Source of the DNA: Mesorhizobium sp. ORS 3324
GTDB lineage: Bacteria > Pseudomonadota > Alphaproteobacteria > Rhizobiales > Rhizobiaceae
Direction: 5' to 3'
Length of the DNA stretch: 64,000 nucleotides
NCBI GenBank assembly: GCA_000824825.2
Contig: LM655207.1
Span: forward strand, 30,760-94,759
Position 1 is the first letter of the stretch; each line of letters opens with the position of its first letter. The translations under genes were made by a program, and so were the position numbers. The notes under the pieces are model-generated. The model had not been told where the DNA came from, searched no databases, and worked only from the letters and a program-made list of their open reading frames with translations. This document shows, piece by piece, positions 1 to 9,007 of this stretch.

Positions 1-120
1 GGATGAGGGGCGGCGCCGGCTTCGCGTGATTGCCTTTGGCTGCGTCCGCGTCGCGGTTGCATGGACCGGAAAGACCGCCTAACAGAAAAGCTGAAACCAA
101 CCTTCAGGTGCGCATTCCGC

Positions 121-555
121 ATGGCCGCTCTCAAGCTCATCGCGCTCGACGACCAGGATCTGAGCATCGTCTCGGCCCATGTCCAGGACGCCGTGATGAA
201 GGTCTCCGACCTCGAATTCCTGCCCGCGGCCAAGCGCTTCGTGATGACCATGAACCGCTTCGTCTGGGAGGCGAAGTCGGGCTTCTTCCGCCAGCACAAC
301 GAGCGGCGGCAGAGTGTTTTGCATTTCGATCGCGTGCTTGGCGCCAAGACCAGCGGCATCGCCCGCGACAAGCCGGCCGAGGTGCTGTCACTGCTGGCGG
401 TGAGCTTCGTCGCGATCAGCAAGCCTGCCGGCATCATCGAACTGGTCTTCTCGGGCGGTGGAACCATCATGCTCGACGTCGAGTGCATCGAGGCGCGGCT
501 CACCGATGTCGGCGGCTCCTGGGAAGCCACCTCGCGCCCGGTTCACAGGGCATAG
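121..555 (+). CDS. DUF2948 family protein
   Basis: Protein of 144 residues beginning MAALKLIALDDQDL. I recognise the DUF2948 family, a short alphaproteobacterial protein usually found just upstream of hisD; its function is unknown. The open frame extends to a possible start at 61, but the ATG at 121 is preferred because family members begin with this MAALKLIA-type sequence and the upstream 20 residues have no family character. The stop codon lies 3 bases before the hisD start, so the two genes are almost certainly cotranscribed. No signal peptide or membrane segment is visible. Bases 1-120 hold no gene I can support. Confidence 0.85.
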   Translation: MAALKLIALDDQDLSIVSAHVQDAVMKVSDLEFLPAAKRFVMTMNRFVWEAKSGFFRQHNERRQSVLHFDRVLGAKTSGIARDKPAEVLSLLAVSFVAISKPAGIIELVFSGGGTIMLDVECIEARLTDVGGSWEATSRPVHRA

Positions 556-558
556 ACA

Positions 559-1851
559 ATGGCCATAACGCTTAGCCAAACCGACGCCGATTTCGAACAG
601 CGTTTTTCGGCATTCCTCACCACCAAGCGTGAGGTTTCGGCCGATGTCGAGGCCGTGGTGCGCGACATCATCGCGCGCGTGCGCGCCGAGGGCGACAAGG
701 CCCTTGCCGACTACACGCTGAAATTCGACAAGGCCGATCTCGGCGAGCTCGGCATCGCCGTTTCCAGGGACGATATCGCCAAGGCCTATGCCGCGGCCGA
801 CCCGGCAACCGTCGAGGCGCTCGAATTCGCGCGCGACCGCATCCGCTCCCATCACGAGCGGCAGAAGCCGCAGGACGACCGCTACACCGACGCCGCCGGC
901 GTCGAGCTCGGCTCGCGCTGGACGGCGATCGAGGCCGTCGGGCTCTACGTGCCCGGCGGCACTGCGAGCTATCCCAGCTCGGTGCTGATGAACGCGGTGC
1001 CGGCCAAGGTCGCCGGCGTCGAGCGCATCGTTATCGTGGTGCCGGCGTCGGGCGGCGTCATCAATCCGCTGGTGCTGGTGGCAGCCGACCTCGCCGGCGT
1101 TTCCGAGATCTACCGTGTCGGCGGCGCGCAGGCGGTTGCCGCGCTCGCCTACGGCACCGAGACGATCCGGCCCGTCGCCAAGATCGTCGGCCCGGGCAAC
1201 GCCTATGTCGCGGCGGCCAAGCGCCAGGTGTTCGGCACCGTCGGCATCGACATGATCGCCGGGCCGTCGGAAGTGCTGGTCGTGGCCGACAAGGACAACG
1301 ATCCGGACTGGATCGCCGCCGACCTGCTCGCCCAGGCCGAGCATGACGCATCGGCGCAATCGATCCTGATCACCGACAATGCCGCGTTCGGCAAGAGGGT
1401 GGAACAGGCGGTCGAGCGCCAGCTGAAGGCCCTGCCGCGCGCCGAGACGGCAGCCGCGAGCTGGCGTGATTTCGGCGCCGTGATCCTGGTCTCTACGATC
1501 GAAGCCTCGCTGCCGCTGGTCGACCGCATCGCGGCCGAGCATGTCGAGCTCGCATTCGACGACGCCGAAAGCTTCCTCGGCAGGATGCGCAATGCCGGCG
1601 CCGTCTTCCTTGGCCGCCACACGCCCGAAGTCATCGGCGACTATGTCGGCGGCTCCAACCATGTGCTGCCGACGGCGCGCTCGGCACGCTTCTCGTCGGG
1701 CTTGTCCGTGCTCGACTTCGTCAAGCGCACGTCGATCCTGAAGCTCGGCCCGGAGCAGCTCAAGGCGCTGGCGCCGGCGGCGATCGCTCTCGCCAAGGCG
1801 GAAGGGCTCGACGCGCATGCGCGCTCCGTGGCGATCAGGCTGAACATGTAG
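559..1851 (+). CDS. hisD: Histidinol dehydrogenase
   Basis: 430 residues, the normal length for HisD, which oxidises L-histidinol to L-histidine in two NAD-dependent steps, the last reactions of histidine biosynthesis in the cytoplasm. Family signatures are easy to see: [19 protein letters not shown] around residue 132, then [14 protein letters not shown] followed by [16 protein letters not shown] (about 213-245), an [15 protein letters not shown] stretch (about 257-271), AAEHVELA near residue 325, and GGSNHVLPT near 365. These contain the conserved Gln, Asp and His zinc ligands of the family. It starts 3 bases after the DUF2948 stop and ends 2 bases before the UPF0262 start, so it is inside a tight core operon. 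Other his genes are not next to it. Confidence 0.97.
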   Translation: MAITLSQTDADFEQRFSAFLTTKREVSADVEAVVRDIIARVRAEGDKALADYTLKFDKADLGELGIAVSRDDIAKAYAAADPATVEALEFARDRIRSHHERQKPQDDRYTDAAGVELGSRWTAIEAVGLYVPGGTASYPSSVLMNAVPAKVAGVERIVIVVPASGGVINPLVLVAADLAGVSEIYRVGGAQAVAALAYGTETIRPVAKIVGPGNAYVAAAKRQVFGTVGIDMIAGPSEVLVVADKDNDPDWIAADLLAQAEHDASAQSILITDNAAFGKRVEQAVERQLKALPRAETAAASWRDFGAVILVSTIEASLPLVDRIAAEHVELAFDDAESFLGRMRNAGAVFLGRHTPEVIGDYVGGSNHVLPTARSARFSSGLSVLDFVKRTSILKLGPEQLKALAPAAIALAKAEGLDAHARSVAIRLNM

Positions 1852-1853
1852 CG

Positions 1854-2339
1854 ATGTCCGGCCGCCAGCAAAACCGCGACAGGCTGATCGACGTCGAGCT
1901 CGACGAATCGATTGGACGTTCGACGCCCGATGTCGAGCATGAGCGGGCGGTGGCAATCTTCGACCTGATCGAGGAAAACAGTTTCCGGCCGGTCAACGAT
2001 GACGGCGCCGGACCATACAGGCTCAAACTGTCGCTGGCCGATTCGCGCCTGGTGTTTGCCGTCAGCCGGGAGAATGGCACCGATGTGGTTACCCACATCC
2101 TGTCGCTCACGCCGCTGAGGCGCATCGTCAAGGACTACTACCTGATCTGCGAAAGCTACTACGAGGCCATCCGCTCCTCGACGCCCAGCCATATCGAGGC
2201 GATCGACATGGGTCGGCGCGGCCTGCACAATGAGGGCTCGCAGACGCTGATGGACCGCCTCGCCGGCAAGATCGAGATCGACTTCGACACGGCGCGCCGG
2301 CTGTTCACGCTGGTCTGCGTGCTGCACTGGCGGGGCTAG
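1854..2339 (+). CDS. UPF0262 family protein
   Basis: 161 residues, starting with ATG two bases after hisD. The sequence ([19 protein letters not shown] at the start, [20 protein letters not shown] in the middle, [11 protein letters not shown] near residue 120) is that of the UPF0262 family, which is conserved in Rhizobiales directly after hisD. Its molecular function is not known. It is predicted to be soluble, with no signal peptide. The last codons overlap the first palindrome of the downstream repeat element, so this repeat may act as the transcription boundary or a 3' end stabiliser for the upstream genes. That role is inferred. Confidence 0.9.
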   Translation: MSGRQQNRDRLIDVELDESIGRSTPDVEHERAVAIFDLIEENSFRPVNDDGAGPYRLKLSLADSRLVFAVSRENGTDVVTHILSLTPLRRIVKDYYLICESYYEAIRSSTPSHIEAIDMGRRGLHNEGSQTLMDRLAGKIEIDFDTARRLFTLVCVLHWRG

Positions 2340-2438
2340 ATCAGGATGACGTTTCGTTGAATCGCCATCCCGATCTAACTCTTTGTTGGAGCATGATCTT
2401 CTCCGAAAACCGGTTCCCACTTTTCGGGATCATGCTCT
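2338..2438. repeat. RIME-type paired palindrome, copy 1
   Basis: Two adjacent palindromes of about 100 bp in total. The first has imperfect arms at 2338-2351 and 2363-2376 (AGATCAGGATG against CATCCCGATCT). The second has arms AGCATGATC at 2390-2398 and GATCATGCT at 2428-2436 with a CGAAAA/TTTTCG inner stem. The same layout recurs at 2945-3055 and 3327-3434, and matches the two-palindrome organisation of RIME intergenic elements known from rhizobia. Confidence 0.85.
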
Positions 2439-2439
2439 A

Positions 2440-2892
2440 ATGCCGGCCGCGCTGCCGCATTCGATCCTGTTTGTGTGCGGCATGAACGCCGTGCGCTCGC
2501 CGATGGCCGAGCAACTGGCGCGCCGGATGCTGCCGGCCACCACCTTCGTCGCCTCGGCCGGCGTACGCAGCGGCGAGCGCGATCCTTTCGTCGACGCCGT
2601 GCTTGCCGAAGAGGGCCTCACCCTCGGCGAGCGCCAGCCCAGGACGCTGGACGAGCTGGAAGACGATTATTTCGACCTGATCGTGACGCTGGCGCCGGAA
2701 GCGCATCACGCCGCGCTCGAGCTCACCCGCTCGCTGGCCGTCGAGGTCGAGTACTGGCCGATGCCGGACCCGACCGACACCGGCGGCACACGCGAGCATA
2801 TCATGGCCGCCTACCGCGATGTGCGCGAGCGATTGAAGGCGCGCATCGCCAAGCGTTTCGCGCCGCCGGAGCGAAAAAGCGCTGCCGATTAA
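2440..2892 (+). CDS. Low-molecular-weight protein phosphatase-like protein
   Basis: 150 residues from the ATG at 2440. The N-terminus SILFVCGMNAVRSPMAEQLA is the P-loop of the low-molecular-weight phosphatase / arsenate reductase fold (normally V/ICxxNxxRS/T), with the nucleophilic Cys at about residue 13 and Arg at about 18. A DPTDTGGT segment near residue 109 supplies the DP pair that carries the general acid in this family. The frame could start earlier at 2383, but that start lies within the palindromic repeat and adds no family sequence. In Rhizobiales this gene sits between the UPF0262 gene and infA. Whether it acts on phosphotyrosine or arsenate is not decided by the sequence; the loop has Met where classical enzymes have Thr/Gly. 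Confidence 0.85.
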   Translation: MPAALPHSILFVCGMNAVRSPMAEQLARRMLPATTFVASAGVRSGERDPFVDAVLAEEGLTLGERQPRTLDELEDDYFDLIVTLAPEAHHAALELTRSLAVEVEYWPMPDPTDTGGTREHIMAAYRDVRERLKARIAKRFAPPERKSAAD

Positions 2893-2944
2893 GCATGTTC
2901 ACAAGCGGGCGATTATCATATAGGTTCCGCCGCAAATTCCGGTT

Positions 2945-3055
2945 GGAGTCGGATGATTTCAGGTCTGTTCGACCTGAAATCATCCGACTCCAGTTCAAGA
3001 CTAGAGCATGATGTCGTCCGAAAGCCGCTTCACACTTTTCGGCATCATGCTCTAG
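2945..3055. repeat. RIME-type paired palindrome, copy 2
   Basis: First palindrome 2945-2991 has perfect 21-bp arms around a TGTTC loop (core AGGTC-TGTTC-GACCT). Second palindrome 3001-3055 has 13-bp arms beginning CTAGAGCATGATG. It lies between the phosphatase gene and infA. A transcript through it would form two strong stem-loops. Confidence 0.9.
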
Positions 3056-3088
3056 GCGCCGGAACCGCAATCCAAGCAAAGGTATCGA

Positions 3089-3307
3089 ATGCCGAAGGAA
3101 GAAGTCCTCGAATTTCCGGGCGTGGTCACGGAACTGCTGCCCAATGCGATGTTCCGGGTGAAGCTCGAAAACGAGCACGAGATCATCGCCCACACGGCCG
3201 GCCGCATGCGCAAGAACCGCATCCGCGTGCTGACCGGCGACAAGGTGCTGGTCGAGATGACGCCCTACGACCTGACCAAGGGCCGCATCACCTACCGTTT
3301 CAAGTAA
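3089..3307 (+). CDS. infA: Translation initiation factor IF-1
   Basis: 72 residues, exactly the family length. IF-1 is an S1/OB-fold protein that binds the ribosomal A site during initiation. The sequence is almost all family signature: [20 protein letters not shown] at the start, [20 protein letters not shown] in the middle and [19 protein letters not shown] near the end. It is flanked on both sides by RIME-type repeats, so it may be transcribed from its own promoter. Copies of this order (infA-maf-yacG) are usual in Rhizobiales. Confidence 0.98.
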
Positions 3308-3326
3308 CAGTTCGGCGCGAACCCAT

Positions 3327-3434
3327 AGCCGGATGATCTCAGGTCTGTTCGACCTGAGATCATCCGGCTCCAAATCAGGGAGTGGAGCATGATGTCGTCC
3401 GAAAACCGCTTCACACTTTTCGGCATCATGCTCC
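3327..3434. repeat. RIME-type paired palindrome, copy 3
   Basis: First palindrome 3327-3369 (19-bp arms AGCCGGATGATCTCAGGTC and its complement around TGTTC). Second palindrome 3384-3434 (GGAGCATGATG with complement CATCATGCTCC). It ends one base before the maf start codon, so the second stem probably covers or borders the maf ribosome-binding site. Confidence 0.9.
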
Positions 3435-3435
3435 C

Positions 3436-4062
3436 ATGAGCATCCTGCAGAAGCTCGTGCTTGCCTCGGGTTCGCCGCGCCGCATCGAGCTGTTGCAGCA
3501 GGCCGGCATCGAGCCGGACCGTATCCTGCCCGCCGATGTCGACGAGACGCCGCTGCGCGCCGAGCATCCGCGCTCGCTGGCGAAGCGTCTTTCCAAGGAC
3601 AAGGCGGAGAAGGCGCTGGCCTCGCTGAAGAGCGAGGAAGACTATGCGCCGGCCTTTATCCTCGCCGCCGACACGGTGGTGGCGGTCGGGCGCCGCATCC
3701 TGCCCAAGGCCGAGACGATCGACGACGCGGTGAACTGCCTCGGCCTGCTTTCCGGCCGCTCGCACCGGGTCTATTCCGGCATCTGCCTGATCACGCCGGG
3801 CGGCAAGCTCAGGCAGCGGCTGGTCGAGACCAGGGTGCGCTTCAAGCGGCTGCCGCGCGAGGAGATCGACGCCTATGTCGCCTCCGGCGAATGGCGCGGC
3901 AAGGCCGGCGGCTATGCCGTGCAGGGGCTGGCCGGCGCCTTCGTCGTCAAGCTGGTCGGTTCATACTCCAACGTGGTCGGCCTGCCGCTCTATGAGAGCG
4001 TCGCGCTGCTTGCCGGCGAAGGCTTCAAGCCGCACAAGAACTGGCACGTCGCGCGGCCATGA
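3436..4062 (+). CDS. maf: Maf-like nucleoside triphosphate pyrophosphatase
   Basis: 208 residues from ATG 3436. Maf proteins hydrolyse nucleotides such as dTTP, UTP or modified NTPs to monophosphates (house-cleaning). Signatures: [19 protein letters not shown] at residues 7-25, [17 protein letters not shown] near 78, the [13 protein letters not shown] segment near 105 and [20 protein letters not shown] near 160, which in Maf holds catalytic Asp/Gln/Lys-type residues. Another in-frame start at 3382 would fall inside the repeat and is not used. The stop overlaps the yacG start (ATGA), which implies translational coupling. Substrate preference cannot be told from sequence alone. Confidence 0.93.
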   Translation: MSILQKLVLASGSPRRIELLQQAGIEPDRILPADVDETPLRAEHPRSLAKRLSKDKAEKALASLKSEEDYAPAFILAADTVVAVGRRILPKAETIDDAVNCLGLLSGRSHRVYSGICLITPGGKLRQRLVETRVRFKRLPREEIDAYVASGEWRGKAGGYAVQGLAGAFVVKLVGSYSNVVGLPLYESVALLAGEGFKPHKNWHVARP

Positions 4063-4280
4063 GCCCGGACGAAAAAGTAACGCCGCTGAGGCCAAAGCGC
4101 CCCTGCCCCGAATGCGGCAAGCCTTCCGTGCGCGAGCACTATCCGTTCTGCTCGGCGCGCTGCAAGGACATGGACCTCAATCGCTGGCTGAAAGGCGCCT
4201 ATGTCATCCCCGGCCGCGACGATGAGGAGGAAGATGAAGACGGCCCGAAGCAAGGCCCCGCGCCCAAGGACGAGGAGTGA
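4059..4280 (+). CDS. yacG: YacG family zinc-binding protein (DNA gyrase inhibitor)
   Basis: 73 residues. Small zinc-finger protein whose E. coli relative binds GyrB and inhibits DNA gyrase. Four Cys ligands are visible: CPECGK near residue 16 and CSARCKD near residue 32, giving a CxxC...CxxxC site, followed by the family DLNRWL segment. The C-terminus is strongly acidic (DDEEEDED). Its ATG overlaps the maf stop by 4 bases. Confidence 0.93.
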   Translation: MSPDEKVTPLRPKRPCPECGKPSVREHYPFCSARCKDMDLNRWLKGAYVIPGRDDEEEDEDGPKQGPAPKDEE

Positions 4281-4436
4281 GGTGGCGCGGCAAATTCGCC
4301 GTCTCGCAGCGATTTCTCTTTATCAACACCTAAGCGCTGGACAGGCCGAATTCCCATGCTATAACCCACGCGCTTTCAAGGGGCGCCGCCCGGCGCTTTC
4401 GTGAAACCCGGCGGGCGATTCCGTTAGCCGGCACAG

Positions 4437-4512
<76 letters not shown>

Positions 4513-4658
4513 TTCCCTCTTCTCCCCAGGCTCCCTTTCGCCGAACCATCTACGCTTAAGTCTCCGCAAATGGCTGATTTTGCGCGTCTTTTCGGCACGA
4601 AAGATGCGCTTGGGCGAATTTCATCGCGGTTGGGCAAACTTCGTCCAACGGGGCCAGG

Positions 4659-4698
4659 TGTTGGTATTTTTGTTGGTATCGGAGAACCTGTTGGTATC
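4659..4698 (+). repeat. Triple TGTTGGTAT direct repeat before integrase
   Basis: The 9-mer TGTTGGTAT occurs at 4659, 4671 and 4689, between the tRNA-Phe gene and the integrase. Spaced direct repeats beside the attachment core are typical of arm-type binding sites of tyrosine integrases; that role is inferred. The integrase ribosome-binding site follows at 4710. Confidence 0.55.
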
Positions 4699-4724
4699 GA
4701 AGCACCAATAGGAGGTCCTACAAA

Positions 4725-6035
4725 TTGGCTCTCTCCGACGTGAAATGCCGCAACATCCGGCCTGCGTCCAAGCTCCAGAAACTATCCGACGGCGGCGGGC
4801 TGCAGCTATGGGTCCAGCCGTCGGGAACAAGGCTATGGCGCCTCGCCTATCGGTTCGGTGGGAAGCAGAAGCTGCTGTCTCTGGGCAGCTATCCTGTCAT
4901 TTCTCTCGCTGATGCCCGCCAAGCGCGCGATGAAGCCAAACGTCTCCTCAAGGCTGGTGCCGACCCGGCCCAGCAGCGCAAATTCCAGAAGGCTAATTCG
5001 CCAAATGACACCTTTCGCTCAATCGCAGACGAATATGTTGAGAAGCTGAAGAAGGAAGGACGTGCCGATCGGACGATCAGCAAGGTCAAATGGCTGCTCG
5101 ACTTTGCCTATCCGACAATCGGCGCCAAGTGCATTCGGGAGATCGATACGGCAAGCATCCTTACTGCTCTCCGTCGCGTGGAGGTTCGCGGTCGATACGA
5201 GTCGGCCAGGCGCCTACGCTCAACAATTGGCACTGTGTTTCGATTCGCAATCGCGACAGCACGCGCCGAGGCAGATCCGACGATCGCTCTCAGGGGCGCG
5301 CTCATCAGCCCGACCGTCACGCCTCGTGCCGCGATTACTGATCCTAAGGCCTTGGGCGGCTTGCTGAGGGCGATCGATGCATTTGATGGACAGCCTACAA
5401 CCCGAGCCGCCCTGAAGCTGATCGCACTGCTGTTTCCCCGCCCCGGCGAGCTTCGCGCGGCAGAATGGAAAGAGTTCGATTTCGAAAGCTCGGTGTGGAT
5501 CATTCCTGAAGCACGCATGAAAATGCGACGGCCGCACCGCGTACCCCTTTCAAGGCAGGCCTTGAGCGTCCTGGCCTCACTCAGAGAAATTTCTGGTGGC
5601 GGATCGCTGCTGGTTCCTAGCGTTCGATCGGCTTCGCGTCCGATTTCCGACAACACGGTTAACGCCGCCCTGCGCCGTATGGGCTACGGCAAGGAGGAAG
5701 CTACGGCGCACGGTTTTCGAGCAACGGCATCAACTCTGCTAAACGAATGCGGAAAATGGCATCCGGACGCCATCGAACGGCAGCTGGCCCACATTGAGAA
5801 CAACAACGTTCGTCGTGCCTACGCCCGGGCAGAGCACTGGGAAGAGCGCGTCAAGATGATGCAATGGTGGGCCGATTACCTGGATGAACTCGAGAGCAAA
5901 AACGCGCGGGTAATCTCAATCGTGGGGCGCGGCAAGCCTGTTGTCCATGCACGACCGGGGGAGTCCACTTGGGACCCAACAGCGACAGCTCACCAAACAT
6001 CGAGGCGAATCTCCAAGGTCCGAAAATCACATTAA
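4725..6035 (+). CDS. P4-type tyrosine integrase at tRNA-Phe
   Basis: 436 residues. Site-specific tyrosine recombinase of the phage P4 / genomic-island type, expected to integrate and excise DNA at the tRNA-Phe 3' end. An N-terminal arm-binding DUF4102-type domain (SDGGGLQLWVQPSGTRLWR, about 21-39; LSLGSYPVISLADAR, about 51-65) is followed by a core-binding domain (about 95-185) and a catalytic domain. Visible catalytic residues are Arg239 in FPRPGELRAAEW, His329-Arg332 in AHGFRATAS, His356 in QLAHIE and Tyr366 in RRAYARAE, so the enzyme looks intact. The start is TTG at 4725 because AGGAGG lies at 4710-4715 with good spacing. It is somewhat long at the C-terminus (about 40 basic residues beyond the fold). 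Confidence 0.93.
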   Translation: MALSDVKCRNIRPASKLQKLSDGGGLQLWVQPSGTRLWRLAYRFGGKQKLLSLGSYPVISLADARQARDEAKRLLKAGADPAQQRKFQKANSPNDTFRSIADEYVEKLKKEGRADRTISKVKWLLDFAYPTIGAKCIREIDTASILTALRRVEVRGRYESARRLRSTIGTVFRFAIATARAEADPTIALRGALISPTVTPRAAITDPKALGGLLRAIDAFDGQPTTRAALKLIALLFPRPGELRAAEWKEFDFESSVWIIPEARMKMRRPHRVPLSRQALSVLASLREISGGGSLLVPSVRSASRPISDNTVNAALRRMGYGKEEATAHGFRATASTLLNECGKWHPDAIERQLAHIENNNVRRAYARAEHWEERVKMMQWWADYLDELESKNARVISIVGRGKPVVHARPGESTWDPTATAHQTSRRISKVRKSH

Positions 6036-6113
6036 CGGTCGATGACGCCGAAGCTGGCGTGAGATGGTGGCCCGGTATATCCTTGGTGTGATCTCGTATG
6101 GTCTGGCGGACCT

Positions 6114-7832
6114 CTAGTTGCAAGAATTCGGATTGAGGCTCCGCCCCGCGCGAGACCACGTCGACCTGAAAAGGATAGGATGCAAGTAGGTTGATTGCGG
6201 GGACCCGCAACCCCTTTTGTCATAATCGTCAGACTTTTGATTTTGGTCAGGTTTGGCGAATTCGAGGATGCCGAACAACTCGCCGCGTAGCTCGGCATGG
6301 ACCTCGCCACGCTTGTCGCCTGGCGTGAGCACGATCTTTCCGATCAACGAGCGCAACGCCTCGGCGGCCAGGCGTCCATCGTCGTGGTCGGTGAGCGCTT
6401 GCGTGAACCGCTCGACCCGCTTGCGGTAGAGAGTGGCGATGTTAGGATGCAGGTCAGGCACGTCAGTGGGCGCCGCCGCAAGACGCGCGGATATCTCCGC
6501 CTTCTGCCTCTTCAGGTCTTCCATTCTCGCTTTCATTGAAGGTTGGTAGAGGCCATCCTCGATCGCAGCCATGATGCCGGCAATGGCGCGCTCGATCTTG
6601 TCGAATACCTTGCGGTCCTGTTCGCCTTGCGCGCGACGCTCCTGATTGAGACGGTTGGTCTCCTCGGCATAGGCTCTGATCGCCCCGGCTACGGCATCGG
6701 CCGAGACCAGTCTTTCCTTCAAACCCACGAGGACACGCTGTTCGATCTTCTCGCGGGTGATGGAGCGGCCATTGTTGCAGATGCCCCGGCGCTGGTGGTT
6801 GAGGCAGGCATAACGGTCGCGTGTGAATAGGCCGTAGCGCCCGCCGCAGCAGCCGCATGTGAGCAAGCCGGAGAGGAGGGAGACCGGCCGCTTCATGGTG
6901 TGCAGCTTCCTGGCTCGGGCCTTGCGCGTGGCGATGGCCACCGCCTCGAACTGGCTGGCGATAGACTTCTGTCTCTCCTTCACGGCCTGCCACAATTTGT
7001 CGTCGACGATCCTGAGATGCGGTACCGCCGTGCGAATCCATTTGTTTGACGGATTGGCCCGAGAGACGCGCTTGCCGGTGGCGGGATCCTTGACGAAGCG
7101 CAGGCGGTTCCAAACCAGCACACCGGTATAGAGCTCGTTGTTGATGACGCCGGTACCCCGGATCACATGCCCGCGCACGCTGGTATCGCCCCAGTGTCGG
7201 CCGAGCGGGCCAGGAACACCCTCCTTGTTGAGGTCGACGGCGATCGCCCTCGGGCTCTTGCCGGCAGCAAATTCGCGCAAGATCCGGCGCACGATGGTCG
7301 CTTCCTCCGGCACGATCTCGCGGTCGCCACGGATGGGCTCGCCCGCGGCATCGAGTTTCTTCACAACCCGGTAGCCGTAACAGAGCCCACCCCCGGCCTT
7401 GCCTTTCTCCACCCTCCCCCGCATGCCGCGATGGGTCTTGAGGGCAAGGTCCTTCAGGAACAAGGCATTCATCGTGCCCTTGAGGCCGACATGCAGCTCG
7501 CTGATCTCGCCCTCTGCTAAGGTGACGATGGCAACGCCGGCGAACTTGAGATGCTTAAAGAGCGTGGCGACGTCTGCTTGGTCGCGGCTGATACGATCGA
7601 GCGCTTCGGCCAGCACCACCTCGAAGCGGCCGCACTGGGCATCGCGCACCAATTGCTGGATTCCTGGCCGCAGCACCGTGCTGGCGCCGGAGATCGCGGC
7701 ATCCTCAAAGGTTCCCGCTAGATTCCAGCCCTCACGCGTCGCGTGCTCGCGGCACAGCTTCAGCTGGTCCTCGATGGAGGCATCCCGCTGGCTGTCGGAA
7801 GAATAGCGAGCATAGAGCGCGACGCGGGTCAT
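6114..7832 (-). CDS. Large serine recombinase
   Basis: 572 residues from the ATG at 7832. N-terminal resolvase domain with VALYARYSSDSQ (nucleophilic Ser at about residue 11) and EALDRISRDQADVATL (about 75-90). Then a recombinase domain (GGLCYGYRVV, about 145, to about 270), a zinc ribbon (LLTCGCCGGRYG ... YACLNHQRRGICNN, about 325-355) and a coiled-coil C-terminal part. Such enzymes integrate and excise mobile elements without cofactors. It converges on the tyrosine integrase. The frame stays open for 122 codons upstream (to 8198). Start 7832 is chosen because resolvase domains begin this way, but 7871 is possible. The last about 35 codons cross a palindrome resembling a tRNA 3' end (6191-6210), so the terminus may have been altered by recombination. 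Confidence 0.9.
   Translation of the reverse strand: MTRVALYARYSSDSQRDASIEDQLKLCREHATREGWNLAGTFEDAAISGASTVLRPGIQQLVRDAQCGRFEVVLAEALDRISRDQADVATLFKHLKFAGVAIVTLAEGEISELHVGLKGTMNALFLKDLALKTHRGMRGRVEKGKAGGGLCYGYRVVKKLDAAGEPIRGDREIVPEEATIVRRILREFAAGKSPRAIAVDLNKEGVPGPLGRHWGDTSVRGHVIRGTGVINNELYTGVLVWNRLRFVKDPATGKRVSRANPSNKWIRTAVPHLRIVDDKLWQAVKERQKSIASQFEAVAIATRKARARKLHTMKRPVSLLSGLLTCGCCGGRYGLFTRDRYACLNHQRRGICNNGRSITREKIEQRVLVGLKERLVSADAVAGAIRAYAEETNRLNQERRAQGEQDRKVFDKIERAIAGIMAAIEDGLYQPSMKARMEDLKRQKAEISARLAAAPTDVPDLHPNIATLYRKRVERFTQALTDHDDGRLAAEALRSLIGKIVLTPGDKRGEVHAELRGELFGILEFAKPDQNQKSDDYDKRGCGSPQSTYLHPILFRSTWSRAGRSLNPNSCN
6191..6210. other. Candidate recombination site inside recombinase 3' end
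   Basis: TTGCGGG (6195-6201), a GA spacer, then CCCGCAA (6204-6210) form a perfect 7-bp inverted repeat. Bases 6191-6204 match, with one mismatch, the TTGGTTGCGGGGAC motif that ends the two long repeats at 38.2 and 56.4 kb and that resembles the 3' end of a rhizobial initiator tRNA in antisense. A site of this kind beside its recombinase gene suggests an att half-site. This is inferred. Confidence 0.4.
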
Positions 7833-8198
7833 GGCGGCAGATCCTCTCTTCTGTTCAAGGGGCTTTGCCATCCGGCTCCCTGCCCTCTCCCTCTTGGCGG
7901 CCCGGCCGATTGTCGTTGGCCGCCGACCCAGCCTCGAATCCTCCCGCGCTAGCCGCCGGCCAATCAGCCGGGCGATATCGAGCACGACCCGATCCAGCTT
8001 GGCTGCCGTGACATTTTTAGGGCAACCCTCGGGGCTGACGAGATCGCCGTTGTCATTCGCCGGAGCCAACGCCTGCGGCCCAGTTCTGGTTTCCTCAGCC
8101 ACGCGGTCGGTCTCCCCATGGTGGATCGACCCGCCATCAGAGTCCTCCGGCCGGCGAAGAAAAGCATGAAGTTTATGTCGTAGGGCCACGGGGTGCAA
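7833..8198 (-). other. In-frame extension upstream of serine recombinase
   Basis: The recombinase frame is open for 122 codons upstream of its likely start. The extension contains ALAPANDNGD and LDRVVLDIARLIGRRLARED. In other rhizobia I know similar sequence as a short separate hypothetical protein encoded just before such recombinases. Here it is fused in frame, either as a real N-terminal domain or because the small gene lost its stop. I cannot decide which, and call no function. Confidence 0.35.
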
Positions 8199-8269
8199 AA
8201 ACTTGCGCCGTGCGGTTTCGCCTCAATCGTCGAGGTCGGGCTACAGGCGACAACGGCGAGGGGAGCGGG

Positions 8270-8887
8270 TCACAAGCCCGCGACACCGCCATGGTGCTCC
8301 GCCGCGCCTTCCTCTTCCAGGGCAGCGACCAACTTGACTGCGGACTCCCAATGCTTGGCAACATCGCTCCGCGTCCTTTCCCGGCTCCTGCGATCAACCG
8401 GCAAGCCTCCAGCGATCGCCCTTAAGTCGCGCAGTGCGGAAGCTATGTGAGGCCACGGGAAGTCGGTAGGGTCACCAATATCTCGATCAGCGCCGACGAT
8501 CATCTCCAACTTCGCGATGACGCCGCCGAGCGACGTAGCCGCGACTTCTGGGATAGAATCCTGAAGCTTAAGAGCTTCGGTCATCGCAAAGACCTCGGCC
8601 TCCCGCGCAACCGCATAGTCCCGTGGGTCACCGAACGTGCACGACGTCTGGTCTTGCACCCCAGTCGGTGAATCTGCAGTCAATCCCTGAATACCGGGAT
8701 TGATCATGATTTGGCACTCCAATCGCTGCTGCACGCGGCACAAAAGCAATGAGGCATGTCGAGCGTGTTGCCACTCGCTCCATAGGCTCAAGGCGGAATC
8801 TCTGGTTTGGGGTATCGGACTGCCAAGCGCATCGCGTTGCTGGCCGATGACGAAAGGCAAAGTCGTGGTATTGTCGGAATCAGCCAT
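8270..8887 (-). CDS. Hypothetical protein of rhizobial mobile elements
   Basis: 205 residues, no assigned function. The pattern ALSLWSEWQHARH ... CRVQQRLECQ (about 33-65), followed by SLGGVIAKLEMIVG (about 118-131) and DPTDFPWPHIASALRDL (about 137-153), is familiar from uncharacterised proteins on rhizobial phage-like and integrative elements. No membrane segment or signal peptide. It lies on the same strand as the serine recombinase, 71 bp upstream of that open frame, and is divergent from the RHH gene, with about 120 bp between them. Probably element cargo. Confidence 0.6.
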   Translation of the reverse strand: MADSDNTTTLPFVIGQQRDALGSPIPQTRDSALSLWSEWQHARHASLLLCRVQQRLECQIMINPGIQGLTADSPTGVQDQTSCTFGDPRDYAVAREAEVFAMTEALKLQDSIPEVAATSLGGVIAKLEMIVGADRDIGDPTDFPWPHIASALRDLRAIAGGLPVDRRSRERTRSDVAKHWESAVKLVAALEEEGAAEHHGGVAGL

Positions 8888-8975
8888 GATCCGAGCTCCA
8901 AACAGCTTGGTTTGTGGTCAGGCCGAGCGACGTGTTCGAGCACGTTGTTCGGCCGCAAAGCGCAAAACCACACCT

Positions 8976-8998
8976 TACGTACATACCGTACATTACGG
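8976..8998. promoter_or_regulatory. Candidate RHH operator (CGTACAT direct repeats)
   Basis: CGTACAT at 8978-8984 and again at 8987-8993, 9 bp apart, immediately before the RHH gene. Short direct repeats at this spacing are typical targets of MetJ/Arc-type ribbon-helix-helix dimers, so autoregulation is likely. This is inferred from position and pattern. Confidence 0.45.
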
Positions 8999-9007
8999 AT
9001 ATCGTCA

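Noticed and set aside
388-1956. 522-codon open frame on the minus strand opposite hisD
   Set aside because: Arg/Ala/Gly-rich shadow of hisD with no family features; the GC-rich code keeps antisense frames open.
1641-2420. 259-codon minus-strand frame across the hisD end and UPF0262
   Set aside because: Antisense to two recognised genes, with no family features of its own.
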